Source: Rhodobacter sp.
GTDB lineage: Bacteria > Pseudomonadota > Alphaproteobacteria > Rhodobacterales > Rhodobacteraceae
Length of the DNA: 64,000 nt
Direction of reading: 5' to 3'
Assembly: GCA_027484145.1 (NCBI GenBank)
Contig: JAIXUH010000026.1
Span: forward strand, 248,001 to 312,000
Position 1 is the stretch's first letter. Each line of letters starts with the position of its first letter. Positions 41,029 through 49,225 of this stretch are shown in pieces. The notes under the pieces are model-generated. The model was not told where the DNA came from and ran no database searches. It worked only from the letters and a program-made list of their open reading frames with translations. A program made the translations under genes and the position numbers.

Positions 41029-41952
41029 CTATGGCCCCGGTGGCATGGATTTGCGTTGCCGTGCCCGTTCCAGGCCCAGGCGGTGTTCGCGCCAGATGAT
41101 CAGGATGCCCGCCGTCACCACGAGGGCCGCGCCGCCCAGCATGGTCAGCGTCGGCACCTCCTGAAACACGAAATACCCGATCAGCAGGGCAAAGATCATC
41201 GAGGCATAGTCAAAGGGCGCCACCAGCGAGGCATCGGCCTCGCGGTAGCTTGAGGTCAGCAGGATTTGCCCCACGCCCCCCATCAGCCCGGCCCCGACCA
41301 GAAGGGTGGCCTCCCATGGCGTGGGCCAGACCCAGCCAAAGGGCAGGGTGATCAAAGACAGCCCTGTCGCCGTCACCGAAAACCAGAACACGATGGCGGC
41401 GGTTTTCTCGGTGCCAACAAGTTTGCGGACAAAGACCTGTGCCAGCGCTGCAAAAACCGCACTGCCCAGCACCAGCATGGCCCCAAAGGCCTGTGCATGA
41501 TCGGTCTGCGCGCCGGAAAGCACGGTCAGCCGTGGCGACAGTACCAGCAAGACCCCGGTCAGCCCAAGGGCCACGCAACTCATCCGGAACAGCCGCACAT
41601 CTTCCCCAAGAAACATGGCTGCAAAGATGACCGTCAGCAAAGGCGCAGCATAGCCGATCGCCGTCACCTCGGGCAGCGGCAAATAGCCAAGACCCGCAAA
41701 TCCAAGACCCATGGCGCAGGTCCCGGCAAAACCGCGCCAGACATGGCCCATGGGGTGCGCCGCGCGAAAGCCCGTGGCCAGTTCGCGCCGCCACGCCAGC
41801 CATGCCACAATGACGGGAATGGCAAAGAATGACCGGAAAAACACGGCCTCGCCCGCCGGAACATGGTCAGCAGTGGCCTTGATCATCGCACTCATGACGA
41901 TGAAGATCAGGACGGAGCCCAGTTTGAAGGCAATGCCGCGCAAGGGGCGCAT
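41029..41952 (-). CDS. DMT superfamily (EamA) transporter
   Basis: A 307-residue membrane protein with ten predicted helices in two EamA repeats (FKLGSVLIFIVMSAMIKATA at the start; VAPFDYASMIFALLIGYFVF and LVVTAGILIIWREHRL in the second half). Such proteins usually export metabolites or amino acids. Substrate unknown. It is divergent from adenine deaminase across 110 bases, which could mean purine-related export but nothing in the sequence proves it. Confidence 0.9.
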   Translation of the reverse strand: MRPLRGIAFKLGSVLIFIVMSAMIKATADHVPAGEAVFFRSFFAIPVIVAWLAWRRELATGFRAAHPMGHVWRGFAGTCAMGLGFAGLGYLPLPEVTAIGYAAPLLTVIFAAMFLGEDVRLFRMSCVALGLTGVLLVLSPRLTVLSGAQTDHAQAFGAMLVLGSAVFAALAQVFVRKLVGTEKTAAIVFWFSVTATGLSLITLPFGWVWPTPWEATLLVGAGLMGGVGQILLTSSYREADASLVAPFDYASMIFALLIGYFVFQEVPTLTMLGGAALVVTAGILIIWREHRLGLERARQRKSMPPGP

Positions 41953-42062
41953 CGGTTGATCCTTTTAGATGGCACTCAGGTGAACCATGCGCCGCCGCCG
42001 GGGGCAAGGGGGCTGGACGCGCCGCCAAGGGTTTGTGATCCTGCTGCAAAACGAGGTGCCGC

Positions 42063-43775
42063 ATGATCCCCCTTCCGCCCAAAGCCCCGCTGTCCGACCG
42101 CATCGCCCAAGGGCGCGGGCAGGTGCCTGCCGACCTTGTGCTGAAAGGGGCGCGGGTGTTCGATCTGATCACGGGCGAGTTGGTCCCGACCGATGTCGCC
42201 ATTTGTGGCGATACCATCGTGGGGGTCTTCGGCACCTATGAGGGGCGGCGGGTGATCGACGTGGCGGGGAAAATCCTTGTGCCGGGGTTCATCGACACAC
42301 ATCTGCACATCGAGTCCTCGCTGGTCACCCCGCATGAATTTGACCGATGCGTCACCCCGCATGGTGTGACGACGGCCATCTGCGACCCGCATGAAATTGC
42401 CAATGTCTGTGGGCTGGAGGGGATCACGTATTTTCTGGAATGCTCACGCCACACGCTGATGGACCTGCGGGTGCAACTGTCGTCCTGCGTGCCCTCAACC
42501 CATATGGAAACCGCAGGTGCGCGGCTGGAGGCGGCCGATCTGATCCCGCTGATGGATCATCCGCGCGGGATCGGGTTGGCCGAGTTCATGAATTTTCCCG
42601 GTGTCCTGATGCAGGACGCAGGTTGCATGGCCAAGCTGGAGGCATGGCAGGGCCGCCACATCGATGGCCACGCGCCTTTGCTGGGGGGGGCCGATCTGAA
42701 CGGCTACATCAGTGCAGGTATTCGGACCGAGCATGAGGCGACAAGCGCCGAGGAAGGCTTGGAAAAGCTACGCAAGGGCATGCGCGTGCTGATCCGCGAA
42801 GGGTCCGTGTCAAAGGACATGCATGCGCTTGCACCCCTGCTGACCGAGCGCCATGCGCCGTATCTGTGCCTGTGCACCGATGACCGCAACCCGCTGGACA
42901 TCGGCGAACATGGGCATCTCGATTACATGATCCGCACCCTGATTTCGCTGGGTTGCCCGCCGATTGCCGTTTACCGCGCCGCAAGCCTTTCGGCGGCCGA
43001 GGCGTTCGGGCTGAAAGATCGCGGCCTGATTGCGCCGGGCAAGCGCGCGGATATCGCTGTGATTGACACGCTGGAAAGCTGCCATGTGTCGATGGTGCTG
43101 ACGGGGGGCGTGGTGGCGGATGCGGCGGCTTTTGCTGCACGGCAGGAAGTGTCGCCGGTGGCGCGCCATTCGGTCAAGGCGGCCCCGGTGGAACCGCATC
43201 ATTTTCGCGCCGGCGGCAACCGCACACAGACGCCGGTGATCGGCATTCTGCCGGGCAAGATTATCACCGAACACCTGACCTATGACATCGCGCCCGAGGA
43301 TGGCGACAAGAAACCCGATCTGGCGCGCGATCTGGTCCGCATCGCGGTGATCGAACGGCACGGCAAGAACGGCAACCGCGCCATGGGGTTCGTCAAGGGC
43401 TTCGGGCTACAGCGTGGCGCCATAGCCTCGACCCTGTGCCACGACCATCATAACATCGCGGTGGTCGGAGTGGATTACACCGACATGGCGATGGCCGTGA
43501 ACCGCCTGTCGCAGATCGAGGGTGGATTCGTGGTGGTCGAAGGGGGCCGCGTGCTGGCCGAACTGCCCTTGCCCGTGGCGGGATTGATGAGCCTGCAACC
43601 GTTCGAAGTGGTGCGCGACAGCCTGATCGCCCTTCGGGCCGCCGCCACCAGCCTTGGCGTGACGCTGGACGAACCCTTCCTGCAACTGGCCTTTCTGTGC
43701 CTTCCCGTCATCCCGCATCTCAAGATCACCGATCACGGAATGGTGGATGTTGACAGGTTCGAAGTCATTGCCTGA
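42063..43775 (+). CDS. ade: Adenine deaminase
   Basis: A 570-residue amidohydrolase that converts adenine to hypoxanthine and ammonia. The metal site is complete: [12 protein letters not shown] with Hx[13 protein letters not shown] with the next histidine, and [19 protein letters not shown] with the catalytic Asp region. The C-terminal domain ([31 protein letters not shown]) is the adenine deaminase type. ATG 42063 is used, giving [19 protein letters not shown]. Transcribed alone. Confidence 0.95.
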   Translation: MIPLPPKAPLSDRIAQGRGQVPADLVLKGARVFDLITGELVPTDVAICGDTIVGVFGTYEGRRVIDVAGKILVPGFIDTHLHIESSLVTPHEFDRCVTPHGVTTAICDPHEIANVCGLEGITYFLECSRHTLMDLRVQLSSCVPSTHMETAGARLEAADLIPLMDHPRGIGLAEFMNFPGVLMQDAGCMAKLEAWQGRHIDGHAPLLGGADLNGYISAGIRTEHEATSAEEGLEKLRKGMRVLIREGSVSKDMHALAPLLTERHAPYLCLCTDDRNPLDIGEHGHLDYMIRTLISLGCPPIAVYRAASLSAAEAFGLKDRGLIAPGKRADIAVIDTLESCHVSMVLTGGVVADAAAFAARQEVSPVARHSVKAAPVEPHHFRAGGNRTQTPVIGILPGKIITEHLTYDIAPEDGDKKPDLARDLVRIAVIERHGKNGNRAMGFVKGFGLQRGAIASTLCHDHHNIAVVGVDYTDMAMAVNRLSQIEGGFVVVEGGRVLAELPLPVAGLMSLQPFEVVRDSLIALRAAATSLGVTLDEPFLQLAFLCLPVIPHLKITDHGMVDVDRFEVIA

Positions 43776-43872
43776 CGCGGAAAAAACCTTGACCGTTTCG
43801 TATATCGGCTAGTGCTTGGGGGCAGTGGATGCGAGCATCCCCCGCCGAATAGTGGAAAGGGCGAGACCATTC

Positions 43873-44646
43873 ATGAATGCCAGACTGATCCTTTCGCTTG
43901 TTGTTTTTGTTCTGTGGTTGATCATTACCTTGGGCGGCGGGAACATGGTGGGCGACGGCGAAACCACCCTTTTGGATGGCGTCAAAAGCGGCGTCAGTTG
44001 GCCGATCCTGCTGGCGGCGGCCTTTGCGCTCTTGGTGGTCTTCTGGCGTGGCTGGGGGCGCGAGGTGGGCCTGAAGGCGCCAGAGTCCGGCCGTAGTGTT
44101 TTGCTGGCATGGTTGCCGATGATTTACATCGTGGCGGGTTTTGGCGTTGCCACGTTTCTGGGACTGCCACCCGCAACCATCATGCTGTGGATCGCGCTGA
44201 ACACGTTCCTTGTGGGTCTGTCCGAGGAATTGATTTTCCGGGGTATCTTGCTGCAGGGTTTCCGCAACACCCTATCGATCTGGCCCGCGGTTCTGGTGAC
44301 CTCGGTCCTCTTCGGCGCGGTGCATAGCTTGAACGTCTTTGTGACGGGCGAATTGTTTACATCCGTCGTTCAATCCGTCGCGGCATTCCTGAGCGGCTTG
44401 TTCTTTATCGCACTCCGGCTTCGGACGGGGTCGTTGTGGCCCCCGATCATTGTTCATGCCCTGTGGGATTTCGCGACCTTCGTGCTCGCTGCAGCCTCGG
44501 CTGGCGTGGCGGGGCCGGAAGGGGCCAACAATGCGCCGACGTTGTTTCAGGCCCTCGCCCCGGTTTTGCTGGTCACGCCCAATGCGCTTTACGGCCTGTG
44601 GCTGATGCGGAACATCGGGAAAACCCACACCAATCCGATGACTTAA
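43873..44646 (+). CDS. CPBP family intramembrane metalloprotease
   Basis: A 257-residue membrane protein with about seven helices and the ABI/CPBP protease motifs: EELIFRG (EExxxR), FGAVHSLN (FxxxH) and HALWDFATF. These form the metal site of type II CAAX-prenyl-endopeptidase-like enzymes; in bacteria they serve bacteriocin immunity, regulation or unknown processing. Start ATG 43873, preceded by GAGA-type ribosome site. No bacteriocin genes nearby, so the role is open. Confidence 0.88.
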   Translation: MNARLILSLVVFVLWLIITLGGGNMVGDGETTLLDGVKSGVSWPILLAAAFALLVVFWRGWGREVGLKAPESGRSVLLAWLPMIYIVAGFGVATFLGLPPATIMLWIALNTFLVGLSEELIFRGILLQGFRNTLSIWPAVLVTSVLFGAVHSLNVFVTGELFTSVVQSVAAFLSGLFFIALRLRTGSLWPPIIVHALWDFATFVLAAASAGVAGPEGANNAPTLFQALAPVLLVTPNALYGLWLMRNIGKTHTNPMT

Positions 44647-44706
44647 GGCAGGTGTTTTCATGCCGCGCGCCATCGCATAGGGTCCCGGAAAACGAGGAGG
44701 GACCGC

Positions 44707-45465
44707 ATGTTTGCGATTGTCACGGCCGGAACATCCGCTATCGGTCGTCATCTTGTCACGGCTCTTGCCGCAGCGGGGCATGATGTGGCGTTTACCCATC
44801 TGGGCGACGCGGACGCAGCCCTGCGCCTTGTTGCCGCCGTGACCGAGACAGGCCGTCGCGCGCGGGCGTGGGAGGCAGATGCCGGCGACGAAGATGCCGT
44901 GACCACCCTGCATGCCGAGGCCGCAGATTGGGCGGGCGCTGCGCCGGATGTGCTGGTCAACAACGCCGGCATTCAGACTTGGGCAGGGCTGCTGGACCTG
45001 ACCGCCGCGCAATGGGACGCGGTGATGCGGACCAACCTGCGCGGCACGTTCCTGAACACGCAGGCCGCCGGGCGGGCCATGGTGGCTGCAGGCAAAGGCG
45101 GCAGCATCATCAACCTTGGCTCAGGCTGCAACAAGTTGGCCTTTCCCAAACTGGTGGACTACACCGCCAGCAAGGGCGGCATCGAACAGTTCACCAAATC
45201 GGCGGCGGTGGAACTGGGGCCGCATGGCATTCGGGTGAATTGCGTGGCACCCGGCGCCATCGCCACCGAACGCACCGCCGCCGAGGCAGGCGATTATGCA
45301 GCAACGTGGTCGCGGGTGACGCCGCTACGCCGCGTGGGCACCCCGCAGGACATTGCCGGGCCGGTGCTTTTCCTGTGCTCGGACGCCGCATCTTTCATCA
45401 CCGGGCAGACCCTTTGGGTGGATGGCGGCGTGTTTTCGCAGGCAACGTGGCCCTATGACCTGTGA
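44707..45465 (+). CDS. Short-chain dehydrogenase/reductase
   Basis: A 252-residue classical SDR: a modified cofactor loop VTAGTSAIGRHLV (TAGTSAIG rather than TGGxxGIG), NNAG near residue 87, and the catalytic YTASKGG with a Ser about 14 residues before it (GSGCNK). The C-terminus DGGVFSQATWPYDL is normal for the family. AGGAGGG lies just upstream of ATG 44707. It precedes the Rieske oxygenase by 136 bases and may act on the same compound; substrate unknown. Confidence 0.9.
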   Translation: MFAIVTAGTSAIGRHLVTALAAAGHDVAFTHLGDADAALRLVAAVTETGRRARAWEADAGDEDAVTTLHAEAADWAGAAPDVLVNNAGIQTWAGLLDLTAAQWDAVMRTNLRGTFLNTQAAGRAMVAAGKGGSIINLGSGCNKLAFPKLVDYTASKGGIEQFTKSAAVELGPHGIRVNCVAPGAIATERTAAEAGDYAATWSRVTPLRRVGTPQDIAGPVLFLCSDAASFITGQTLWVDGGVFSQATWPYDL

Positions 45466-45475
45466 TGTGGCCAGA

Positions 45476-45490
45476 TTAGGCAAAACCTAA
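45476..45490. promoter_or_regulatory. Inverted repeat TTAGG-CAAAA-CCTAA before the Rieske gene
   Basis: Perfect 5-bp arms around five bases, eleven bases after the SDR stop. A second, bulged hairpin (45529-45549, arms near CTTGGGGCA/TGCCCAAG) lies closer to the Rieske start. The first could be an operator or a weak terminator, the second a leader structure. Neither has a T tract. Confidence 0.3.
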
Positions 45491-45601
45491 CCGTCGCAAA
45501 GAAATACCATGCTTTAACCTTTTCGCGGCTTGGGGCAGGGTTGCCCAAGACTGCCGCTGCGCTGCGACCGCGCCCTTCACCCCTTTGCCAAAGGTTGTTC
45601 C

Positions 45602-46744
45602 ATGACCCGCCATGACCCCGGCCTCGCCGCCGCCCAAGCGCTGCATGACAACGTCGCACAGCCGCTTGAGCGGGCGATGGCCATGCCGAAGGCAGTCTAT
45701 ACCTCGGCCGAGTTTGCGGCACTGGAACAGCGTCATGTCTTTGCGCGCGACTGGCTGTGCGCGGGCCGAGCGGAAAGCCTGGCCGAAGCCGGTGATTACC
45801 TGACGATGGAAATCGCGGGCCAACCCGTGGTGGTGCTGCGCGACCGGGATGGCGCCATTCGCGCCATGTCCAACGTCTGCCGCCACCGGATGAGCCTGTT
45901 GCTCGAAGGCCGCGGCAATGTGCGGGCCATCACCTGCCCTTATCACGCGTGGACCTATAACCTTGACGGCAGCCTGCGCGGTGCGCCTGCGATGACGCTG
46001 AACGAAAGCTTTTGCAAAGAGGCGCTTGGCCTGCCCGCCGTGCGCTGCGCGGTGTGGCAGGGCTGGATCATGGTCACGCTGAACCCCGATGTTCCGGACC
46101 CGGGCATTGCCCTTGCCGAAGTGACCGATCTGATCGCGCCCTTTGACATGACGAATTACCGCGAGCAATGGCGCGAAACCTTTCGCTGGGCCACGAACTG
46201 GAAGGTGCTGGCCGAAAACTTCATGGAAAGCTATCACCTGCCCATGTGCCACGCGGGCACTATTGGCGGTGCGTCAAAGCTGGAAGAGATGGTGTGCCCC
46301 ACCGGAGGGGCGGCCTTCAACTATCACTTTATCCTCAAGAATGACTCGGTGCCGCTGGCCCTTGCGCATCCAACGAACACCACCCTTCAGGGTGATGACC
46401 GCCGCAAGACATGGCTTCTGGCGATCTATCCGTCACTGCTGATTACGGTCACGCCGGGCTATTTCTGGTATTTGTCGCTGACCGCCGAAGGCCCGGGGCA
46501 TGTGAACGTGCTTTATGGCGGCGGGATGAGTGCGGAATGGCTGGCCGACCCGCAGGCCGCCGATCACCTCGCCAAAGTCCGCGCCCTGTTGGCGGCGGTC
46601 AATGTCGAGGACAAGGGCTGCACCGAAAAGGTCTATCGGGGTCTGTGTTCCGATCTGGCGGTGCCGGGGCCGCTTAGCCACCTTGAACGCCCGAATTACG
46701 AATTTGCCCAATACCTTGCCAGCCGCATTCCCGCGCAGGCGTGA
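45602..46744 (+). CDS. Rieske-type ring-hydroxylating oxygenase, alpha subunit
   Basis: A 380-residue oxygenase subunit. The Rieske [2Fe-2S] ligands are C93 and H95 (NVCRHRMS) and C112 and H115 (TCPYHAW). The mononuclear iron site is ENFMESYHLPMCH, with H212 and H217; the bridging acid is Glu209 where most ring dioxygenases have Asp, a feature shared with choline- and betaine-type Rieske monooxygenases. No beta subunit, ferredoxin or reductase gene is adjacent. It precedes a flavin monooxygenase and a RidA protein, so a degradation pathway for a nitrogen compound is plausible. Start ATG 45602. Confidence 0.9.
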   Translation: MTRHDPGLAAAQALHDNVAQPLERAMAMPKAVYTSAEFAALEQRHVFARDWLCAGRAESLAEAGDYLTMEIAGQPVVVLRDRDGAIRAMSNVCRHRMSLLLEGRGNVRAITCPYHAWTYNLDGSLRGAPAMTLNESFCKEALGLPAVRCAVWQGWIMVTLNPDVPDPGIALAEVTDLIAPFDMTNYREQWRETFRWATNWKVLAENFMESYHLPMCHAGTIGGASKLEEMVCPTGGAAFNYHFILKNDSVPLALAHPTNTTLQGDDRRKTWLLAIYPSLLITVTPGYFWYLSLTAEGPGHVNVLYGGGMSAEWLADPQAADHLAKVRALLAAVNVEDKGCTEKVYRGLCSDLAVPGPLSHLERPNYEFAQYLASRIPAQA

Positions 46745-46778
46745 CCTGAACACCCATCGCAGACCAAGGAACCGCGCA

Positions 46779-48047
46779 ATGTCAGTCGAAAAGATCGAGG
46801 CACTGGTCGTCGGCGCAGGCCAGGCAGGAGTTGCCATGAGCGAACATCTGTCCCGGTGCGGGGTGCCGCATCTGGTGCTGGAAAAGGGCCGCATCGCGGA
46901 ACGCTGGCGCTCGGCCCGGTGGGATTCGCTGGTGGCCAATGGTCCGGCATGGCACGACCGCTTTCCCGGGCTGGAGTTTGCGGGCGACCCCGAGGCCTTT
47001 GTCGGCAAAGAGGCGGTGGCCGATTACTTTGTGGCCTATGCCGAAAAGTTCAATGCCCCCATCCGTTGCGGCGTGACCGTGCATAGCGTGGAACGCAAGG
47101 CGGGTTCTGCGGGCTTTCGGGTGGAAACGTCGGAAGGCGTGGTTGAGGCAACCTATGTCATCGCCGCCACCGGACCCTTTCAAAAGCCGGTGATGCCCGA
47201 TCTGGTGCCCGAAGGGGCTGGGCTGGTGCAGATGCATTCAACCAGCTACCGCAACCCCGATGCCTTGCCGGCAGGCGCCGTGCTGGTGGTGGGGGCAGGG
47301 TCGTCCGGGGCACAGATTGCCGATGAATTGCTGACCGCTGGCCGCCGGGTCTATCTTTCGGTCGGTCCGCACGGACGCCCGCCCCGCGCCTATCGCGGCC
47401 GCGATTTCGTGTGGTGGCTGGGCGTTCTGAACAAGTGGGACGCCGAGGCCACGCCGGGGGCCGAACATGTGACGATCGCCGTCAGCGGGGCCAAAGGGGG
47501 GGCCACGGTGGATTTTCGCACCTTTGCCGCGCGCGGCATGACGCTTTTGGGGCGCACGCAGGGCTTTGCCGACGGTGTTCTGACCTTTGCCCCGGATCTG
47601 GCCCAGAACATCCGGCGGGGCGATGAAAACTATCTGTCCGTGCTGGACGAAGCCGATGCCTTTCTGGCGCGCAACGGCATGTCCCTGCCCGAAGAACCTG
47701 CGGCCCGTATCATCGGGCCGGACCCCGATTGCATGACAAACCCCGTGCTGTCGCTGGATCTGGCGCAGGCGGGCATCACCACGATCATCTGGGCGACGGG
47801 GTTCGAGCAGGATTTCAGCTGGCTGAAGGTCGATGCACTGGACGCGCAGGGCAAACCGCGCCACCAGCGCGGGGTGTCGACCGAGCCAGGGGTCTATTTC
47901 CTTGGGCTGCCCTATCTGTCGCGGCGGGGGTCGTCGTTCATCTGGGGCGTCTGGCATGATGCCAAGTTCGTGGCAGACCACATTGCCAAGCAGCGCCATT
48001 ATCTGGCCTATCGCGCGCCGGGCGATGCCGCCCTTGTCTCGGCGTGA
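46779..48047 (+). CDS. Flavin-containing monooxygenase-like oxidoreductase (CzcO/YUCCA type)
   Basis: A 422-residue FAD/NAD(P)H protein with two dinucleotide folds: VVGAGQAGVAMSEHL at residue 10 and VVGAGSSGAQIADELL near residue 173. Between them MHSTSYRNPDALPAG resembles the HSxxYRNP region of YUCCA/CzcO monooxygenases, and ERWRSARWDSLVAN follows the first fold. It probably oxygenates a soft N, S or carbonyl centre, or serves as electron source. It is 34 bases after the Rieske gene and 30 before ridA, on the same strand. Confidence 0.85.
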   Translation: MSVEKIEALVVGAGQAGVAMSEHLSRCGVPHLVLEKGRIAERWRSARWDSLVANGPAWHDRFPGLEFAGDPEAFVGKEAVADYFVAYAEKFNAPIRCGVTVHSVERKAGSAGFRVETSEGVVEATYVIAATGPFQKPVMPDLVPEGAGLVQMHSTSYRNPDALPAGAVLVVGAGSSGAQIADELLTAGRRVYLSVGPHGRPPRAYRGRDFVWWLGVLNKWDAEATPGAEHVTIAVSGAKGGATVDFRTFAARGMTLLGRTQGFADGVLTFAPDLAQNIRRGDENYLSVLDEADAFLARNGMSLPEEPAARIIGPDPDCMTNPVLSLDLAQAGITTIIWATGFEQDFSWLKVDALDAQGKPRHQRGVSTEPGVYFLGLPYLSRRGSSFIWGVWHDAKFVADHIAKQRHYLAYRAPGDAALVSA

Positions 48048-48076
48048 CCCAACCCGCACAGGAAACGGAGTATTCC

Positions 48077-48490
48077 ATGGCCCATACCCGCCACCGCAAG
48101 TTCAACACCAAGGACACCTATCCTGAACAAAAGCTGGACAATGACCTGTGTCAGGCGGTCGTGGCGCGCGGCACGATGATCTTTTTGCGCGGCCAGTGCC
48201 CGCAAGACATTGAAACGGCCAAGAATATCGCCAGCCACGACCCGGTGGAGCAGACCCACAAGGTGATGCAGAACATCCGCCAGCTTGTCGAGGAATGCGG
48301 CGGCAAGATGGAGCATGTGACCAAACTGGTCGTCTATCTGACCGATGTGCGCCACCGTGAGGCGGTGTACCGCACGATGGGCGAGTATATCCGCGGGGTG
48401 TTTCCGGTTTGCACGGGGCTGGTCGTTGTGGCCTTGGCGCGGCCGGAATGGCTGGTGGAGATTGATGCCACCGCTGTCATTCCCGACTGA
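48077..48490 (+). CDS. RidA family protein (YjgF/Rid)
   Basis: A 137-residue Rid-fold protein: GTMIFLRGQCPQDIE, KVMQNIRQLVEECGGKMEHV and ALARPEWLVEIDATAVIP fit the family. RidA proteins hydrolyse reactive enamine/imine intermediates, and members placed within catabolic operons usually act on an intermediate of that pathway. The arginine before the final strand (ARPEWLVEIDA) is present. ATG 48077 with CGGAG seven bases upstream. This supports an amine-containing substrate for the operon. Confidence 0.88.
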   Translation: MAHTRHRKFNTKDTYPEQKLDNDLCQAVVARGTMIFLRGQCPQDIETAKNIASHDPVEQTHKVMQNIRQLVEECGGKMEHVTKLVVYLTDVRHREAVYRTMGEYIRGVFPVCTGLVVVALARPEWLVEIDATAVIPD

Positions 48491-48529
48491 CGCCTTGCCC
48501 TTTTGCGGGCAAGCCTTACCTTCGCGCCC

Positions 48530-49222
48530 ATGACACATTGCGCGCTGATCGTGGCCCATGGCCAACCCTCCGACCCCGCCCCGGCGGCCACGGAACTTGC
48601 GGCATTGGCGGCGCGGGTTGCCGTTCACCTGCCGGGCTGGCATGTGGCCTCGGCCACACTGGCCGAAGACCATGCCTTGGCCGATGCGGTGAAGCGGGCC
48701 GGGCCACAGGGCCTTGTCTACCCGATGTTCATGGCAGGGGGCTGGTTCACACGGACCCATCTGCCAGAGCGTCTTGCCGCCGTTGGTGGCGCGGCATGGC
48801 GCGTTCTGGCCCCCTTTGGCACGGATGCCGAGGTGCAGGCCCTTGCCCTGACCTTGGCCCGCGAAGCCGGTCTGCAAGCGGGCGGGTCGCTGTTGCTGGC
48901 GGCGCATGGGTCGTTTCGAAGCATGGCGCCGTCTGATGTAGCGAACCATGTGGCGGCGATGATCGGCGCCGAACTTGGCCTTGCGCGGTCAGAGGCGGCC
49001 TTTATCGACCAGTCCCCCCGACTGGCGGATGTGTCCGGTTTTGATGAGAACGCTGTCTGCCTGCCCTTTTTTGCCGCGCGGGGCGGGCATGTGATTGATG
49101 ACCTGCCCGAGGCTTTGGCGGGTGCCGGGTTCACTGGGCCTGTTCTTGCGCCTTTGGGTCTTGACCCGCGCGTGCCGGCCCTGATCGCCCGGTCGCTGCA
49201 ACAGGCTGCCGCGCCGGTCTAA
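48530..49222 (+). CDS. CbiX/SirB-type chelatase-like protein
   Basis: A 230-residue protein made of two related halves, each opening with the metal-binding histidine of class II chelatases: ALIVAHGQPSDPAPAATELA at the start and LLLAAHGSFRSMAPSDV at about residue 120. Such proteins insert Co or Fe into sirohydrochlorin. The divided-duplicated form fits CbiX-long. No cobalamin or siroheme gene is near, and it follows ridA by 39 bases, so it may be a free-standing or recruited member. Start ATG 48530. Confidence 0.78.
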   Translation: MTHCALIVAHGQPSDPAPAATELAALAARVAVHLPGWHVASATLAEDHALADAVKRAGPQGLVYPMFMAGGWFTRTHLPERLAAVGGAAWRVLAPFGTDAEVQALALTLAREAGLQAGGSLLLAAHGSFRSMAPSDVANHVAAMIGAELGLARSEAAFIDQSPRLADVSGFDENAVCLPFFAARGGHVIDDLPEALAGAGFTGPVLAPLGLDPRVPALIARSLQQAAAPV

Positions 49223-49225
49223 GGG

